Program-made: the position numbers and the translations under genes
The notes under the pieces: generated by a model
The model's database searches: none
What the model was told of the DNA's origin: nothing
Seen by the model: the letters and a program-made list of their open reading frames with translations, nothing else
Shown: piece by piece, positions 25,395 to 34,075 of the stretch
Position numbering within the stretch: the first letter of the stretch is position 1
How the letters are laid out: each line of letters starts with the position of its first letter
NCBI GenBank assembly: GCA_029269725.1
Contig: JARJHS010000008.1
Coordinates: 124,001-188,000 of the forward strand
DNA length: 64,000 nucleotides
Reading direction: 5' to 3'
DNA from: Pollutibacter soli
GTDB lineage: Bacteria; Bacteroidota; Bacteroidia; Chitinophagales; Chitinophagaceae

Positions 25395-26495
25395 ATGCCA
25401 GCAACCACAGAGCAAAGAAATGCGGTTCTTATCCTTGCAGATGGAAATGTATTTTACGGTAAAGCTTTCGGAAAGATCGGTACTACTTCCGGAGAGATTT
25501 GTTTTAACACAGGCATGACGGGCTACCAGGAAGTATTTACTGACCCGAGCTACTTTGGCCAGGTTTTGATTATGAATAATGTACACACCGGGAACTACGG
25601 TGTGAAAAAAGATGACCGTGAAAGTGACAGCGTGAAGATTCGCGGATTGATTGGAAGAAACCTGGAAGAGAAATACAGCCGAATGATGGCTGACGACTCT
25701 CTGCAGGATTATCTTGAAAAACAGAATGTAGTTGCGATTGAAGAAATAGATACACGCGCACTGGTTGCGCATATACGCACGAAGGGGGCAATGAACTGTA
25801 TCATCTCGTCTGAAACAACAGATGTTGAAGATCTGAAAAGGCAATTGGCCTCTGTCCCATCGATGGATGGTCTGGAGCTCGCATCAAGTGTTTCCACAGA
25901 CGAAGTATATCATCTCGGAGATCCTGAGTCGCCCATTCGCGTTGCCGTTATGGACTACGGAGTGAAGAAAAATATTATTCAATGTCTTGCTGATCGTGGT
26001 GCTTATGTAAGAGTTCATCCGGCGAAAACTCCCGTGAAAGATTTGCTGGAGTTTAATCCTGACGGCTACTTCATCTCGAACGGTCCTGGCGATCCTGCTG
26101 CGATGCCTTATGCTGTGGAGACGGTGAAGGAATTGCTCAAAACAGATAAGCCTTTGTTTGGCATTTGTCTCGGTCATCAGTTGCTTGCATTGGCAAATGG
26201 TATACCTACATTCAAAATGCATCACGGACATCGGGGATTGAATCATCCGGTGAAAAACATAGTTACGGGTTATTGCGAGATTACAACTCAGAATCATGGT
26301 TTCGGAGTAGATCCGGAAGCCGTGCGCAATTCCCCGAATGTTGAGATCACGCATGTTAATCTTAACGATGAATCGATAGAAGGTATCCGCATAAAAGGCA
26401 AGCCAGCATTTTCGGTTCAGTACCATCCTGAAAGTACGCCTGGACCACATGATAGCAGATATCTGTTTGACCAGTTTATCGGAATGATGAAATAA
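25395..26495 (+). CDS. carA: carbamoyl-phosphate synthase small subunit
   Basis: A 366-residue glutamine amidotransferase subunit that supplies ammonia for carbamoyl phosphate (arginine and pyrimidine synthesis). The N-terminal CPSase small-chain domain (about 1-150) has GEICFNTGMTGYQEVFTDPS. The class-I GATase domain (about 180-360) has the oxyanion segment SNGPGDPAA, the nucleophile in FGICLGHQLLALA, and the C-terminal His-x-Glu in FSVQYHPESTPGP. All catalytic residues are intact. The large subunit carB is not in the window. It follows rplQ by a conserved neighbourhood and is followed after 2 nt by aroQ, which suggests co-transcription. Confidence 0.97.
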   Translation: MPATTEQRNAVLILADGNVFYGKAFGKIGTTSGEICFNTGMTGYQEVFTDPSYFGQVLIMNNVHTGNYGVKKDDRESDSVKIRGLIGRNLEEKYSRMMADDSLQDYLEKQNVVAIEEIDTRALVAHIRTKGAMNCIISSETTDVEDLKRQLASVPSMDGLELASSVSTDEVYHLGDPESPIRVAVMDYGVKKNIIQCLADRGAYVRVHPAKTPVKDLLEFNPDGYFISNGPGDPAAMPYAVETVKELLKTDKPLFGICLGHQLLALANGIPTFKMHHGHRGLNHPVKNIVTGYCEITTQNHGFGVDPEAVRNSPNVEITHVNLNDESIEGIRIKGKPAFSVQYHPESTPGPHDSRYLFDQFIGMMK

Positions 26496-26497
26496 TC

Positions 26498-26923
26498 ATG
26501 GCAAGCATTACCATCATCAATGGCCCCAATCTGAATCTTCTCGGAAAGAGAGAGCCAGACGTGTATGGCAATACCAGTTTTGAAGATTACCTGCAAAAAT
26601 TAAGATCGGCCTTCCCGGAGATAGATATTGAATATTATCAGAGTAATGTGGAAGGCGAAATCATTAATAAGTTGCAGGAAGCTGGTTTTGCAAAAGACGG
26701 GATCATAATAAATCCAGGTGGATACACGCATACGTCGGTTGCCATTGGTGATGCAATTGCAGCTATAAAATCTCCCGTGGTGGAGGTTCATATTTCGAAT
26801 ATCCATGCCCGTGAGGAATTCAGAAAACTTTCTCACGTTTCTGCAAAAGCAAAAGGTACTATTGCTGGTCTTGGCCTGAAGGGGTACGAGCTTGCAATTC
26901 GTTTCCTTTTAGAAGAGCAATAA
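26498..26923 (+). CDS. aroQ: type II 3-dehydroquinate dehydratase
   Basis: A 141-residue type II dehydroquinase that converts 3-dehydroquinate to 3-dehydroshikimate in the shikimate pathway. Signatures: INGPNLNLLGKREPDVYG (flexible loop with the catalytic Arg and Tyr), IDIEYYQSNVEGEIINKL, GIIINPGGYTHTSVAIGDAI (substrate-binding Asn-Pro-Gly and Thr), VEVHISNIHAREEFR with the catalytic His. Length is normal. It starts two bases after the carA stop, so the two are probably one transcript; no functional link between them is needed. A weak AT-rich hairpin near 26952-26975 may end the transcript. Confidence 0.96.
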   Translation: MASITIINGPNLNLLGKREPDVYGNTSFEDYLQKLRSAFPEIDIEYYQSNVEGEIINKLQEAGFAKDGIIINPGGYTHTSVAIGDAIAAIKSPVVEVHISNIHAREEFRKLSHVSAKAKGTIAGLGLKGYELAIRFLLEEQ

Positions 26924-27163
26924 GACATTTGCCGGAAGGTTGCAGCTTAAACACAAGATATCTCTTATCTCTTGTAACCATCCCTTTTTATATATTAACC
27001 CCACATCAGTTTCACGCAGATTATCAACGGTTCCCCATCAGTAATTGCTCGATTATAGGCCATCAATCGATCTCATGCCCGGGTCTGGAAAAAAGTATTT
27101 AATACCCAACCTTTCTCCAATCGCCCACCGTTTACTATAACAGAACCCAATAAATATTCGGTT

Positions 27164-27991
27164 ATGCTAAAATCAAATATTGCCGCCATAATTTTATCAG
27201 CCTTTCTGTTCATTTCCTGCTCAAAGGAAATCTCAGATGAGCCTTCACAGCGTACAGCCGTTACTGATAGTAGTTCAATTGGACTTCTGCATAAAATGGT
27301 GGTCACCTATCTGCCGGAAAATTTTGAAAACACTGTAGTTGAATATTTGTATGACAATACAGGAAGGCCGATCAGTAGGATAGCCACTTTCAAAATTAAA
27401 GAAGCGAACGGAAGCATTACTACGAAAACAGATTTGCGGAAATTTCACCGGGACAATGAAGGAAAAATTATCCGAATCGGTGAGTTGACTGACACTGTTT
27501 ATTTACTGGTTGAATACGAAAACAGTTCGTCAAAAGTGAAAAAGATATCGGATAACAGGGACAGGTTTTATACTGAATTTGTTTATGACGCAAATAACAG
27601 GATTGAGAAATTAAACTTCTATCAACGCACGCCTGCTACAACTGATCCTTACAAACTGGTGTCTTTCCATACGCACAAATTTGATAGTGATGGTAATATG
27701 CTGGAAAAGATCTTCAACCAGGATGATGATAATAATGGCACCTGGGAAAAACCTTTAAAAGTCTACTTTTCATACGACAACAGGACTAACCCGGTGTACC
27801 ACGTTGACGATGCATTGTTTCCGGAAAATTGGTCACTCAATTCTCCCAACAATACGGTGCGGCAAATCAACGAGTACATCGGTTTTCCTTACAGAGATAC
27901 CCTGAATTATACTTTTACCTATGATAGCCAGGACCGGCCGGCGACGTGCACGAAGGACAACGAAAGCGAAACAAAATTTATTTATTATTAG
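27164..27991 (+). CDS. lipoprotein with YD/RHS-like strands, copy 1
   Basis: A 275-residue putative lipoprotein. MLKSNIAAIILSAFLFISCS is a signal peptide with lipobox cysteine 19. The body has a regular strand pattern with aromatic and Asp residues (VEYLYDNTGRPISRI, TEFVYDANNRIEKLNFYQ, YTFTYDSQDRPAT) that resembles short YD-type repeats of RHS proteins, but no toxin or core domain. It is a tandem paralog of the next gene with the same landmarks, including VRQIN and a C-terminal ETKFIYY. Function unknown; surface exposure is an inference. Confidence 0.8.
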   Translation: MLKSNIAAIILSAFLFISCSKEISDEPSQRTAVTDSSSIGLLHKMVVTYLPENFENTVVEYLYDNTGRPISRIATFKIKEANGSITTKTDLRKFHRDNEGKIIRIGELTDTVYLLVEYENSSSKVKKISDNRDRFYTEFVYDANNRIEKLNFYQRTPATTDPYKLVSFHTHKFDSDGNMLEKIFNQDDDNNGTWEKPLKVYFSYDNRTNPVYHVDDALFPENWSLNSPNNTVRQINEYIGFPYRDTLNYTFTYDSQDRPATCTKDNESETKFIYY

Positions 27992-28141
27992 TCCATTGCT
28001 TGTCCATGAATACCTGTTCTTTAACCTGTTGATGTGCCTGCGGAAAGCCGGTTCCCGGCGCGTTAGAAGAAAAAATTTCAATATCCGGACATTTTTGATT
28101 TCTTTTCCGTTTCTATTAAAACACCTTATACCTGAAAGCTT

Positions 28142-28960
28142 ATGAAAAAATTGCCCATGCTGATCGTACTATCGATTGTAGGGCTGGCAGGCTGCCGTAA
28201 GGAAATGTCTGCTGATGCTAACAGAACAATCAATTCTGATACACTTTATGTAAGTCCGCTAAAAAAAGAAGTATCCACTTATATTCCTGACAACCTCGAA
28301 AACCTTGTTTATGAATATCAGTATGATACATCACGCAAACTGATTTCCAGGTACGGACTTTTCAGAATGAGGGATCCCAACGGCGGTGTTGTAAAATCAG
28401 AAGGAACACGTGAATATGTACGCGATGCACAAGGAAGGGTTATCAGCATTAAAGAAGTAGGCTTCCCGGTATATATGACAGTTGAATATGAAAACGCAGC
28501 AAACAAAGTCAAAAAGATATATGACAATTCAGGGCGTATGTATATCGTATACCTGTTTGATGCTGGCGGACATTTGAGTAAGTTAAACTACTACGAGCGC
28601 TTTCCTACGGCGAACGACGATTTTCAATTGATGGGTTATAACGTCTATAAATACAATAGTGGCGGAAATCTGACTGAACGTTCATTTTATAACGATCCTT
28701 CTGGTGCGGGAAATCTGCAACTGAGATACCAGGCTTTTTTTGAACACGATAACAAATTTAATCCTCATTACTCCAATGATTATGCACTTTACCCGGAGAT
28801 ATGGGATGCACCATCACCTAACAATATAATAAGACAGATCAATATTTACAATGGCACCGATAGAGATACTATCAATTTCAGTTTCACTTATGATAGTTTG
28901 AACAGGCCCTTGACGAGCCTCAGGAATGCTGATACTGAAACGAAATATTATTATTACTGA
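28142..28960 (+). CDS. lipoprotein with YD/RHS-like strands, copy 2
   Basis: A 272-residue paralog of the preceding gene. The signal peptide MKKLPMLIVLSIVGLAGCRK has its lipobox cysteine at residue 18. Shared landmarks are YIPDNLENLVYEYQYD, VEYENAANKVKKIYDNSGRM, SPNNIIRQINIYNG, FTYDSLNRPLT and a terminal ETKYYYY. Copy 1 has the same blocks in the same order, so this is a direct gene duplication now well diverged. It lies 36 nt upstream of the ECF sigma gene and may share its regulation. Confidence 0.8.
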   Translation: MKKLPMLIVLSIVGLAGCRKEMSADANRTINSDTLYVSPLKKEVSTYIPDNLENLVYEYQYDTSRKLISRYGLFRMRDPNGGVVKSEGTREYVRDAQGRVISIKEVGFPVYMTVEYENAANKVKKIYDNSGRMYIVYLFDAGGHLSKLNYYERFPTANDDFQLMGYNVYKYNSGGNLTERSFYNDPSGAGNLQLRYQAFFEHDNKFNPHYSNDYALYPEIWDAPSPNNIIRQINIYNGTDRDTINFSFTYDSLNRPLTSLRNADTETKYYYY

Positions 28961-28996
28961 TTAAAGAAAGCTGTATTCTAAACGTATTCTAAACGA

Positions 28997-29530
28997 TTGC
29001 AGGACCAGGATCAAATCATAAAAGATTGTCTGGCAAATCACAGGCAGGGCCAGGAAAAACTGTATCGGACGGTTTATCCTGCGCTTATGCTTTTATGTAA
29101 GCGATTCTTCGCTGATGAACATACTGCGCTTGAAGTACTGAACGACGGAATGCTGAAGGTTTACAGACAAATAGAAAAATATGATTCTTCGAAAGGTGAT
29201 CTTTTTAACTGGATTTATACCATTGTACGTAATACCGCGCTTGATAAATTAAAACGCTCTGCATTACCGCTGACTTCTGAAATTAATGATGATGATCCCG
29301 GGCTCTTTTCTGTGACACCGCTGAATTCACTGGAAGAAAAAGAATTCTATGTTTTCCTTGATGTGCTGAATCCCGCTACCAGGGCTGTTTGCAGCCTGTA
29401 CTACTTTGAAGGCTTCAACATCAGAGAAATTGGAGAAATACTGAATTGCAGTGTGGGTACTGTAAAATGGCACCTCAGTGAAACCCGGAATAAATTACGA
29501 CCCGTTTTGAAAAAATACTATTTCAAATAA
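28997..29530 (+). CDS. ECF-family RNA polymerase sigma factor
   Basis: A 177-residue sigma-70-type factor with regions 2 and 4 only. Region 2 (about 18-85) includes EVLNDGMLKVYRQIEKYD, LFNWIYTIVRNTALDKLKR; region 4 (about 118-172) has LNPATRAVCSLYYFEGFNIR and EIGEILNCSVGTVKWHLSET, a helix-turn-helix for -35 recognition. The start is TTG 28997; no ATG fits. It is followed after 12 nt by a gene with an N-terminal cytoplasmic part, a membrane helix and a barrel-like C-terminus, which may hold it at the membrane. Confidence 0.92.
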   Translation: MQDQDQIIKDCLANHRQGQEKLYRTVYPALMLLCKRFFADEHTALEVLNDGMLKVYRQIEKYDSSKGDLFNWIYTIVRNTALDKLKRSALPLTSEINDDDPGLFSVTPLNSLEEKEFYVFLDVLNPATRAVCSLYYFEGFNIREIGEILNCSVGTVKWHLSETRNKLRPVLKKYYFK

Positions 29531-29542
29531 ATTATTTCAATT

Positions 29543-30901
29543 GTGAAAGAACAGGAAAAACTGATAAAAGAGAATGAGTCGCCGGTACCGCTGCCTGCTT
29601 CTGATGAAGCATGGAGTGCAATGCGTCGGTTACTCGATGAACATCAACCTGAGAAGTCGATCCCTGTTTACACTGAATCCGGTTCTTCAGGAAGTGCGAA
29701 AAAGTGGCTGGCCGTTGCTATCCTGTTTTTTATTTCTTCTCTGGTAACTTACCAGCTTCTTCGACCTGCAGATGGCAAGCGTTCGCAGACGAATCATGAT
29801 CCATCAAAAAAATCCGGAAGCGAAATCAAATCTGAAAAACACAATGCTGACTTCGGAATGATCAACGGTAAGAAAGACCAAAGCTTGAGTTCTTCTGGTG
29901 TTGACACTAATGAACAGTCAAATCTTTCAGAAAAAGAAGATAGGCTTGGGAAACAAAAAGTTCCTGTAAAAACCAAAACCGGTTCAACAAATAAAGGCGG
30001 GAAACACGGCAGGAAATCCATTGGGGAAAATACATCCGGTGACAAAACCGTGATTCCGGGTGATGAAACAATGGCAAAAGTTGATGATAATTCAACAACG
30101 AAAGTCGAAAATAATACAGGCAGAGTTACTGCCATGGATAATATTGCACAGAAAAAAACAAATGAAAAATCAAAAGACTCTGCAACTGCAGCCAATGCGT
30201 CCGAACAGAAAATAGATGAGCCCGTCGATGACTGGCGATTCGCCGGTGGTTTATTCTGGACGCTTCCTTTAAATGCTATTTCTGATTATGAAACATGGTC
30301 GGCTGGTCCTAACGGTAAGCCACAGCCGTACCGTATATTATTACCAGGAATATGGTTGGAAGCAAAACACGAAAGGCATCTGATGACGGTGGAGCTGAAT
30401 CCCTTTGCTTACGGAATTCCGAAGCAAAAAGCATTTAAGTATGTTGAGGGAAGTCAGCCAGGAGCAGACACGTTATTGAAGACGTATACGTCGCACACCA
30501 TGCTGAAGAGTTTTGGTGCATCTCTTGGAATGGGATACCAGTACAATATCAATAGTAAATTATGGCTGGGTGGCGGATTCCAGGCTATTGTGTGGACGCG
30601 TGCGGTAGAGCAGGAAGGAATCGTTTATGAAAAGATTCCATCAAACAGCAATCCTTCAGTATTCACCGCGGAATCATTTACTTACCCGATGAAGGAAAAC
30701 TGGGAATATTTTTCAAAATTCCAGTTGAACCTGAATGCAGATCTTACTTATAGAGAGAAGAACTGGCAGACAGGTATAAGAACGGGCATCTCGGTATCTC
30801 CTTTCGCTCAAAAAGATGGCCCTGCACATCCATTCAGTGCATCATTATTTTTCAGGTGGAGGTTATTTTACCTGGAGAAAAAAGTGGCGGATAAGGAATA
30901 A
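29543..30901 (+). CDS. membrane protein with anti-sigma-like N-terminus and barrel-like C-terminus
   Basis: A 452-residue protein starting GTG. Residues 1-55 are charged and cytoplasmic-like (DEAWSAMRRLLDEHQPEK), a single helix at about 57-72 (WLAVAILFFISSLVTYQLL) crosses the membrane, residues 75-225 are a Lys/Ser/Thr-rich low-complexity linker, and 230-450 have alternating beta strands like an outer-membrane barrel (FGASLGMGYQYNINSKLWLG, FRWRLFYLEKK). In Bacteroidota this layout is common directly after ECF sigma genes, which suggests anti-sigma control with a long periplasm-spanning linker. That role is inferred from context and not from a recognised zinc anti-sigma motif. Confidence 0.75.
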   Translation: MKEQEKLIKENESPVPLPASDEAWSAMRRLLDEHQPEKSIPVYTESGSSGSAKKWLAVAILFFISSLVTYQLLRPADGKRSQTNHDPSKKSGSEIKSEKHNADFGMINGKKDQSLSSSGVDTNEQSNLSEKEDRLGKQKVPVKTKTGSTNKGGKHGRKSIGENTSGDKTVIPGDETMAKVDDNSTTKVENNTGRVTAMDNIAQKKTNEKSKDSATAANASEQKIDEPVDDWRFAGGLFWTLPLNAISDYETWSAGPNGKPQPYRILLPGIWLEAKHERHLMTVELNPFAYGIPKQKAFKYVEGSQPGADTLLKTYTSHTMLKSFGASLGMGYQYNINSKLWLGGGFQAIVWTRAVEQEGIVYEKIPSNSNPSVFTAESFTYPMKENWEYFSKFQLNLNADLTYREKNWQTGIRTGISVSPFAQKDGPAHPFSASLFFRWRLFYLEKKVADKE

Positions 30902-31239
30902 AATTTTTTCACTACAACATTTTGCCGGACATATGGCTTTCGTTTATAGCTGTGTCAGTTTACATTTAAAGTACCGTCGAAGAAAACCATCTCAGGTGGA
31001 ATAAATTCGCGGCTGTCGCTCAATGTAAGGCTTCTGCTTTTTCTGCAGGGGAATTGTTTGCACAGGCCGGAATTCTACCTGGTGCTTTTCCAATTGCGAG
31101 CGTTAAATGTCATCGTGGCTGGCGTTTCTACACTGCCCAACAGGTTGCCGATAAATTGAAGAACGGTTACATTTCCAGAAACCGTGTACTCATCACTTTC
31201 AACCATGCACAATTCATTTCTAAACTATTACTTCCAATC
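30902..31239. other. intergenic stretch, no gene called
   Basis: A plus-strand frame (from about 31006, start codon 31054) reads through this stretch into the antisense of the DUF5777 gene, but no family resemblance was found. It may be a remnant. No hairpin or promoter is called. Confidence 0.4.
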
Positions 31240-31270
31240 TTCTCCCAACTTTTAACTTTCTACTTTTTAC
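31240..31270. repeat. heptad array, TTTAACT family
   Basis: Units TCCCAAC, TTTTAAC, TTTCTAC, TTTTTAC. On the minus strand it starts with the TAA stop of the DUF5777 gene and continues AAAGTAG, AAAGTTA, AAAGTTG. Confidence 0.7.
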
Positions 31271-32184
31271 TTATTTTCATTCTTCCTGTTGTCCTTCGCC
31301 CTTTTCCCCAATGCAAAAACACGTCGGATATTAAATCCAAAATGAATATCTCCATCATTCCATTTGCCGCTTGTTTTCGCGATGTACTGATTTTCGGCAA
31401 TACCTGTACTGTTGGTAAACATAAATTGAAATACATGGCCGCCGGTTTCAATATCAAAACCTAAACTGAGTGCGTTGACAGAGCCTGCAGCTTTTGTATC
31501 AGGTAACTGGTAATAGTATTCACCATTAATGGTTATCCTTTTCGTGATTTTTTGTCGCGCTCCTATTCCGAAGGCAATAATGTCATTTTTATCTGTGGTT
31601 TCCGGAACAAGATTGCGGTGAACCAATGTAGGCGAAATCTGCAATGAAAATCCTTCGCCGAATTTCCTTGCAAGCAGCAGCTGGAAAACATAATCAAGTC
31701 TTGAACGAAAAAAGATTTCTTCATTGGGATCTGAAGGTTTGAGTGTGTTTATATACATACCCGCAAGCGCACTTAAGGAAACAGGCATTCCGCCATCCTG
31801 TTGCCAGAGAATTTTATATTTTATGAAACCGTCATATTGTTTTTCATAACTACTTCTGCCGATTCCGATCATGAGTCTTTTTGTAATTCCATAGTCAATC
31901 CCCAGGCGAAATGTAGCATTATCGAGTCCGAAAAACTCATATATTCCTGTGTTTAGTGTTCCGAACCGATGTGCTATCTGGATGTCCAGTTCATTTTTCC
32001 CAAGGCTCTCGACAGAATGTGCGTTTATCAGCCTCGTAGATTTAAAAGTTGATTTTACATATTTGTTTGCCTTCGGAGTGGATGAAATGCTGTCAATCAA
32101 TTGCATCACAGACGATGTATCAGTCACCTGGGCATTTGCAGCGATCGAAAAAAGGAAAAGACCTGTAAAATATATTTTCTTCAT
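31267..32184 (-). CDS. DUF5777-type outer-membrane beta-barrel protein
   Basis: A 305-residue exported protein. MKKIYFTGLFLFSIAANAQ is a cleavable signal. The body fits DUF5777: STRLINAHSVESLGKNELDI, QIAHRFGTLNTGIYEFFGLD, GIDYGITKRLMIGIGRSSYE and a C-terminal GGHVFQFMFTNSTGIAENQY, with alternating amphipathic strands. It is the last gene of a minus-strand operon (OB-fold protein, cytochrome c, YceI protein, DUF5777), and YceI with DUF5777 is a recurrent pair in Bacteroidota. A part in respiration or quinone/lipid handling is suggested only by those neighbours. The gap to the YceI gene is 13 nt. Confidence 0.88.
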   Translation of the reverse strand: MKKIYFTGLFLFSIAANAQVTDTSSVMQLIDSISSTPKANKYVKSTFKSTRLINAHSVESLGKNELDIQIAHRFGTLNTGIYEFFGLDNATFRLGIDYGITKRLMIGIGRSSYEKQYDGFIKYKILWQQDGGMPVSLSALAGMYINTLKPSDPNEEIFFRSRLDYVFQLLLARKFGEGFSLQISPTLVHRNLVPETTDKNDIIAFGIGARQKITKRITINGEYYYQLPDTKAAGSVNALSLGFDIETGGHVFQFMFTNSTGIAENQYIAKTSGKWNDGDIHFGFNIRRVFALGKRAKDNRKNENK

Positions 32185-32197
32185 TTGAGAGAATTGA

Positions 32198-32752
32198 TCA
32201 GTTACGTGGATCGTATTGACATTGAATCGAGATATTTACATCCTTAGAAATCTTATCTGCTACAACCGTTGGTATTTTGATATTATAGTCATCCGTTTTC
32301 AATATAAAATTGCAGATGGCAGAAACCTTTTTATTTTTTACGAAGATGGTAGCTGTTGCTGTCACCAGTTTAGAAATTCCATGCATACTTAGAGTTCCTT
32401 CAACATTTGCAGAATAAGTCCCGTCCGCAGAAAAATTAATTTGTTCAATGTTGTTGACTTTTCCGTTGAAAGTTGCCTTTGGATATTTGGAACTCTCCAT
32501 ATAATTTTCATTGAAATGTTCTTCCATCAAGGCGCGTCTGAAATGAAAACTTTTGATGAGTACCTGGAATGCGAGTGATCCTTTCTGAATATCCAGAACC
32601 GAAGTGACTTCATTATTTACAGCATCGATATCTTCGAGAGTTGTACCCGCATGAAATTCAACTTTGCCTGTTCTTGTAAAATAAACCGACTGTGCTTCGG
32701 AATAGAATGAGCACAGCAATAACACTATACAGCTGAGTATACCATTCTTCAT
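32198..32752 (-). CDS. YceI-family periplasmic protein
   Basis: A 184-residue exported protein. The start MKNGILSCIVLLLCSFYSEA gives a clear signal peptide; the longer frame to 32830 would run into the cytochrome gene. The YceI lipocalin-like barrel is shown by FTRTGKVEFHAGTTLEDIDA, SLAFQVLIKSFHFRRALMEE, FNENYMESSKYPKATFNGKV and GTLSMHGISKLVTATATIFV. YceI proteins bind polyprenoid or amide lipids in the periplasm. The cytochrome c gene ends only 4 nt upstream, which supports co-transcription. Confidence 0.92.
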   Translation of the reverse strand: MKNGILSCIVLLLCSFYSEAQSVYFTRTGKVEFHAGTTLEDIDAVNNEVTSVLDIQKGSLAFQVLIKSFHFRRALMEEHFNENYMESSKYPKATFNGKVNNIEQINFSADGTYSANVEGTLSMHGISKLVTATATIFVKNKKVSAICNFILKTDDYNIKIPTVVADKISKDVNISIQCQYDPRN

Positions 32753-32756
32753 GTTC

Positions 32757-33173
32757 TTAGTTTTCGGGTGCTCCGGCGCGGATCCAGGTTTCGATTTTGT
32801 CAATATCGCACTCAGAAAGTTTGGCCGCATTTTTCGGCATTTCGGGATATCCGGGTAAGTGATTGATCACACCGACAATAGTACCATCGTCAACATGGTG
32901 TTTTAGTTCGTGGTACTGATCAAGAATAATTCCTCCGCCCAAAACGACACTGTTTTGTGTGCTGTGACAGCTGTAGCAATTTGCCATGAGAAGCTGAACA
33001 ATTTCTTCAGAATAGTTAATTCCTGTTGTATCGCATGGACTTGATGGATAAAGAATTTCCGCTTTTTCGTATACGCATGCAGGTGAGCCGATACTGATAA
33101 TTACAATGAGGCAGAGGCTTAATGTAAAATAGGAGACACGGGATATCCTGTTCCAGGATCGTACTGAAACCAT
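32757..33173 (-). CDS. lipoprotein c-type cytochrome domain protein
   Basis: A roughly 138-residue protein with one haem c motif, NCYSCHS (C-x-x-C-H), near residue 65 and a likely distal Met in GYPEMPKNAAKL. The N-terminus has a hydrophobic segment ending in IGSPACVY, which looks like a lipobox. I prefer ATG 33173 (MVSVRSW); the frame is open to 33224. The C-terminal ECDIDKIETWIRAGAPEN is typical of the small cytochromes in planctomycete/Bacteroidota redox lipoproteins. It probably carries electrons at the outer face of the inner membrane. Confidence 0.85.
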   Translation of the reverse strand: MVSVRSWNRISRVSYFTLSLCLIVIISIGSPACVYEKAEILYPSSPCDTTGINYSEEIVQLLMANCYSCHSTQNSVVLGGGIILDQYHELKHHVDDGTIVGVINHLPGYPEMPKNAAKLSECDIDKIETWIRAGAPEN

Positions 33174-33289
33174 ATTGCGTTTGGGTATTATCGTTAGAAA
33201 TAATCTGATGAGCCTGTTGCTCATCGTCGCTCAGGATGGTATACGATTGAATTTGTTAAAGCGTTGCCCGTATGCCGTAGTTATGAAAA

Positions 33290-33700
33290 TTACTCTGTCA
33301 CGAGTATACATTCGCGGAGCACAACATCCGAAGCGAAACCTGAACAGATGCCTTTGACAGTAATGCGATCCCCGTTTTTAACTTGTATACCGGGTTGATC
33401 TCTTAAAGTGGCAGAAACTGCTGCTATCGGGTCGCCGGTTGCGAAAAGTATGACTGGTTGACCTTGCTGATTGGTAATTATTTCCTGCACAACTCCATGA
33501 ACACTGATCGCTTTGTCAAGGAATTGTTTGTTTGCATCTGCCTCATTTGAGTTGTATCGGGCGAATAAACTGTCGGCACCGATGGAGATACTTTTTTCAT
33601 TGCTTACATCACGATGTGGTTTATTCCAGACATACCACCAGACCATTCCTGCAATAGCCAGAATAACAACTGCGATTAAAGCCAGCCTTCGCTTTCGCAT
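33290..33700 (-). CDS. membrane-anchored OB-fold (tRNA_anti-like) protein
   Basis: A 136-residue protein. An N-terminal helix (about 6-25, LALIAVVILAIAGMVWWYVW) anchors it. The remainder is an OB-fold of the putative tRNA_anti-like kind: SLFARYNSNEADANKQFLDK, AISVHGVVQEIITNQQGQPV, VSATLRDQPGIQVKNGDRIT, VKGICSGFASDVVLRECILV. The final CxxG...C pattern is typical of this Bacteroidota family. It is the first gene of the operon with the cytochrome and YceI genes, 116 nt upstream of the former. Function unknown; the OB-fold need not bind nucleic acid in the periplasm. Confidence 0.8.
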   Translation of the reverse strand: MRKRRLALIAVVILAIAGMVWWYVWNKPHRDVSNEKSISIGADSLFARYNSNEADANKQFLDKAISVHGVVQEIITNQQGQPVILFATGDPIAAVSATLRDQPGIQVKNGDRITVKGICSGFASDVVLRECILVTE

Positions 33701-33776
33701 TCAACAAACTTTATCTCTTACTACGTACAGCAGCATCCGGCGGTTGGCAATAGCGGTTGAAATTGTGGCGCTTTAA

Positions 33777-34075
33777 TCAGGGTTTGCTGTTGATTGTAGA
33801 AGTTCTATTCGACATTGCATTATAAAGGGATTTGGTTGTCAGCGCCAGCACGGGTTTAGTAGTTAAAGAGTGAAATTCCTTGCATCTGGTTGACTTAGGC
33901 TTTCGGTTCAGACCTCGTATCCTTCTATTATAAATTTCAGCAAAGTGCAGCGGTTCAACGAATAACGAACAACGAACAACGAGCAACGAACAACGAGCAA
34001 CGAACAACGAGCAACGAACAACGAGCAACGAACAACGCCAGCTCTCACTTAATCAACAGTCCCTAATTAGTGTTG
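33777..34075. repeat. dispersed ~290-bp repeat, copy 1 (with heptad array)
   Basis: The block at 33777-33955 is clearly alike to 47325-47496 (for example CCTTGCATCTGGTTGACTTA against CCTTGCACCTGGTTGACTTA), and both are followed by an AACGAAC/AACGAGC heptad array and a similar right end (AACGCC, then CTCTCACTTAATCA or CTCTGACTAAATCA). A minus-strand 83-codon frame passes through it; copy 2 has stop codons in that frame, so it is probably not a gene. The whole gap 33701-34062 holds nothing else. Confidence 0.75.
33956..34037. repeat. heptad array, AACGAAC/AACGAGC family (longest)
   Basis: Eleven units: AACGAAC and AACGAGC alternate almost strictly, giving also a 14-base higher-order period. 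It is part of dispersed repeat copy 1 and is the longest and most regular array in the window. Confidence 0.9.

Noticed and set aside
31054..31464. 136-codon plus-strand frame with protein-like segments (FYTAQQVADKLKNGYISRN)
   Set aside because: No family was recognised, it runs through a heptad array and into the antisense of the well-supported DUF5777 gene, and upstream in-frame stops are close. It might be a remnant but is not called.
33777..34028. 83-codon minus-strand frame in the dispersed repeat
   Set aside because: The second copy of the repeat has stop codons in the same frame, and half of the frame translates the heptad array.
33956..34037. Possible CRISPR array
   Set aside because: The period is 7 bases without unique spacers, far too short for repeat-spacer units, and no cas gene is present in the window.
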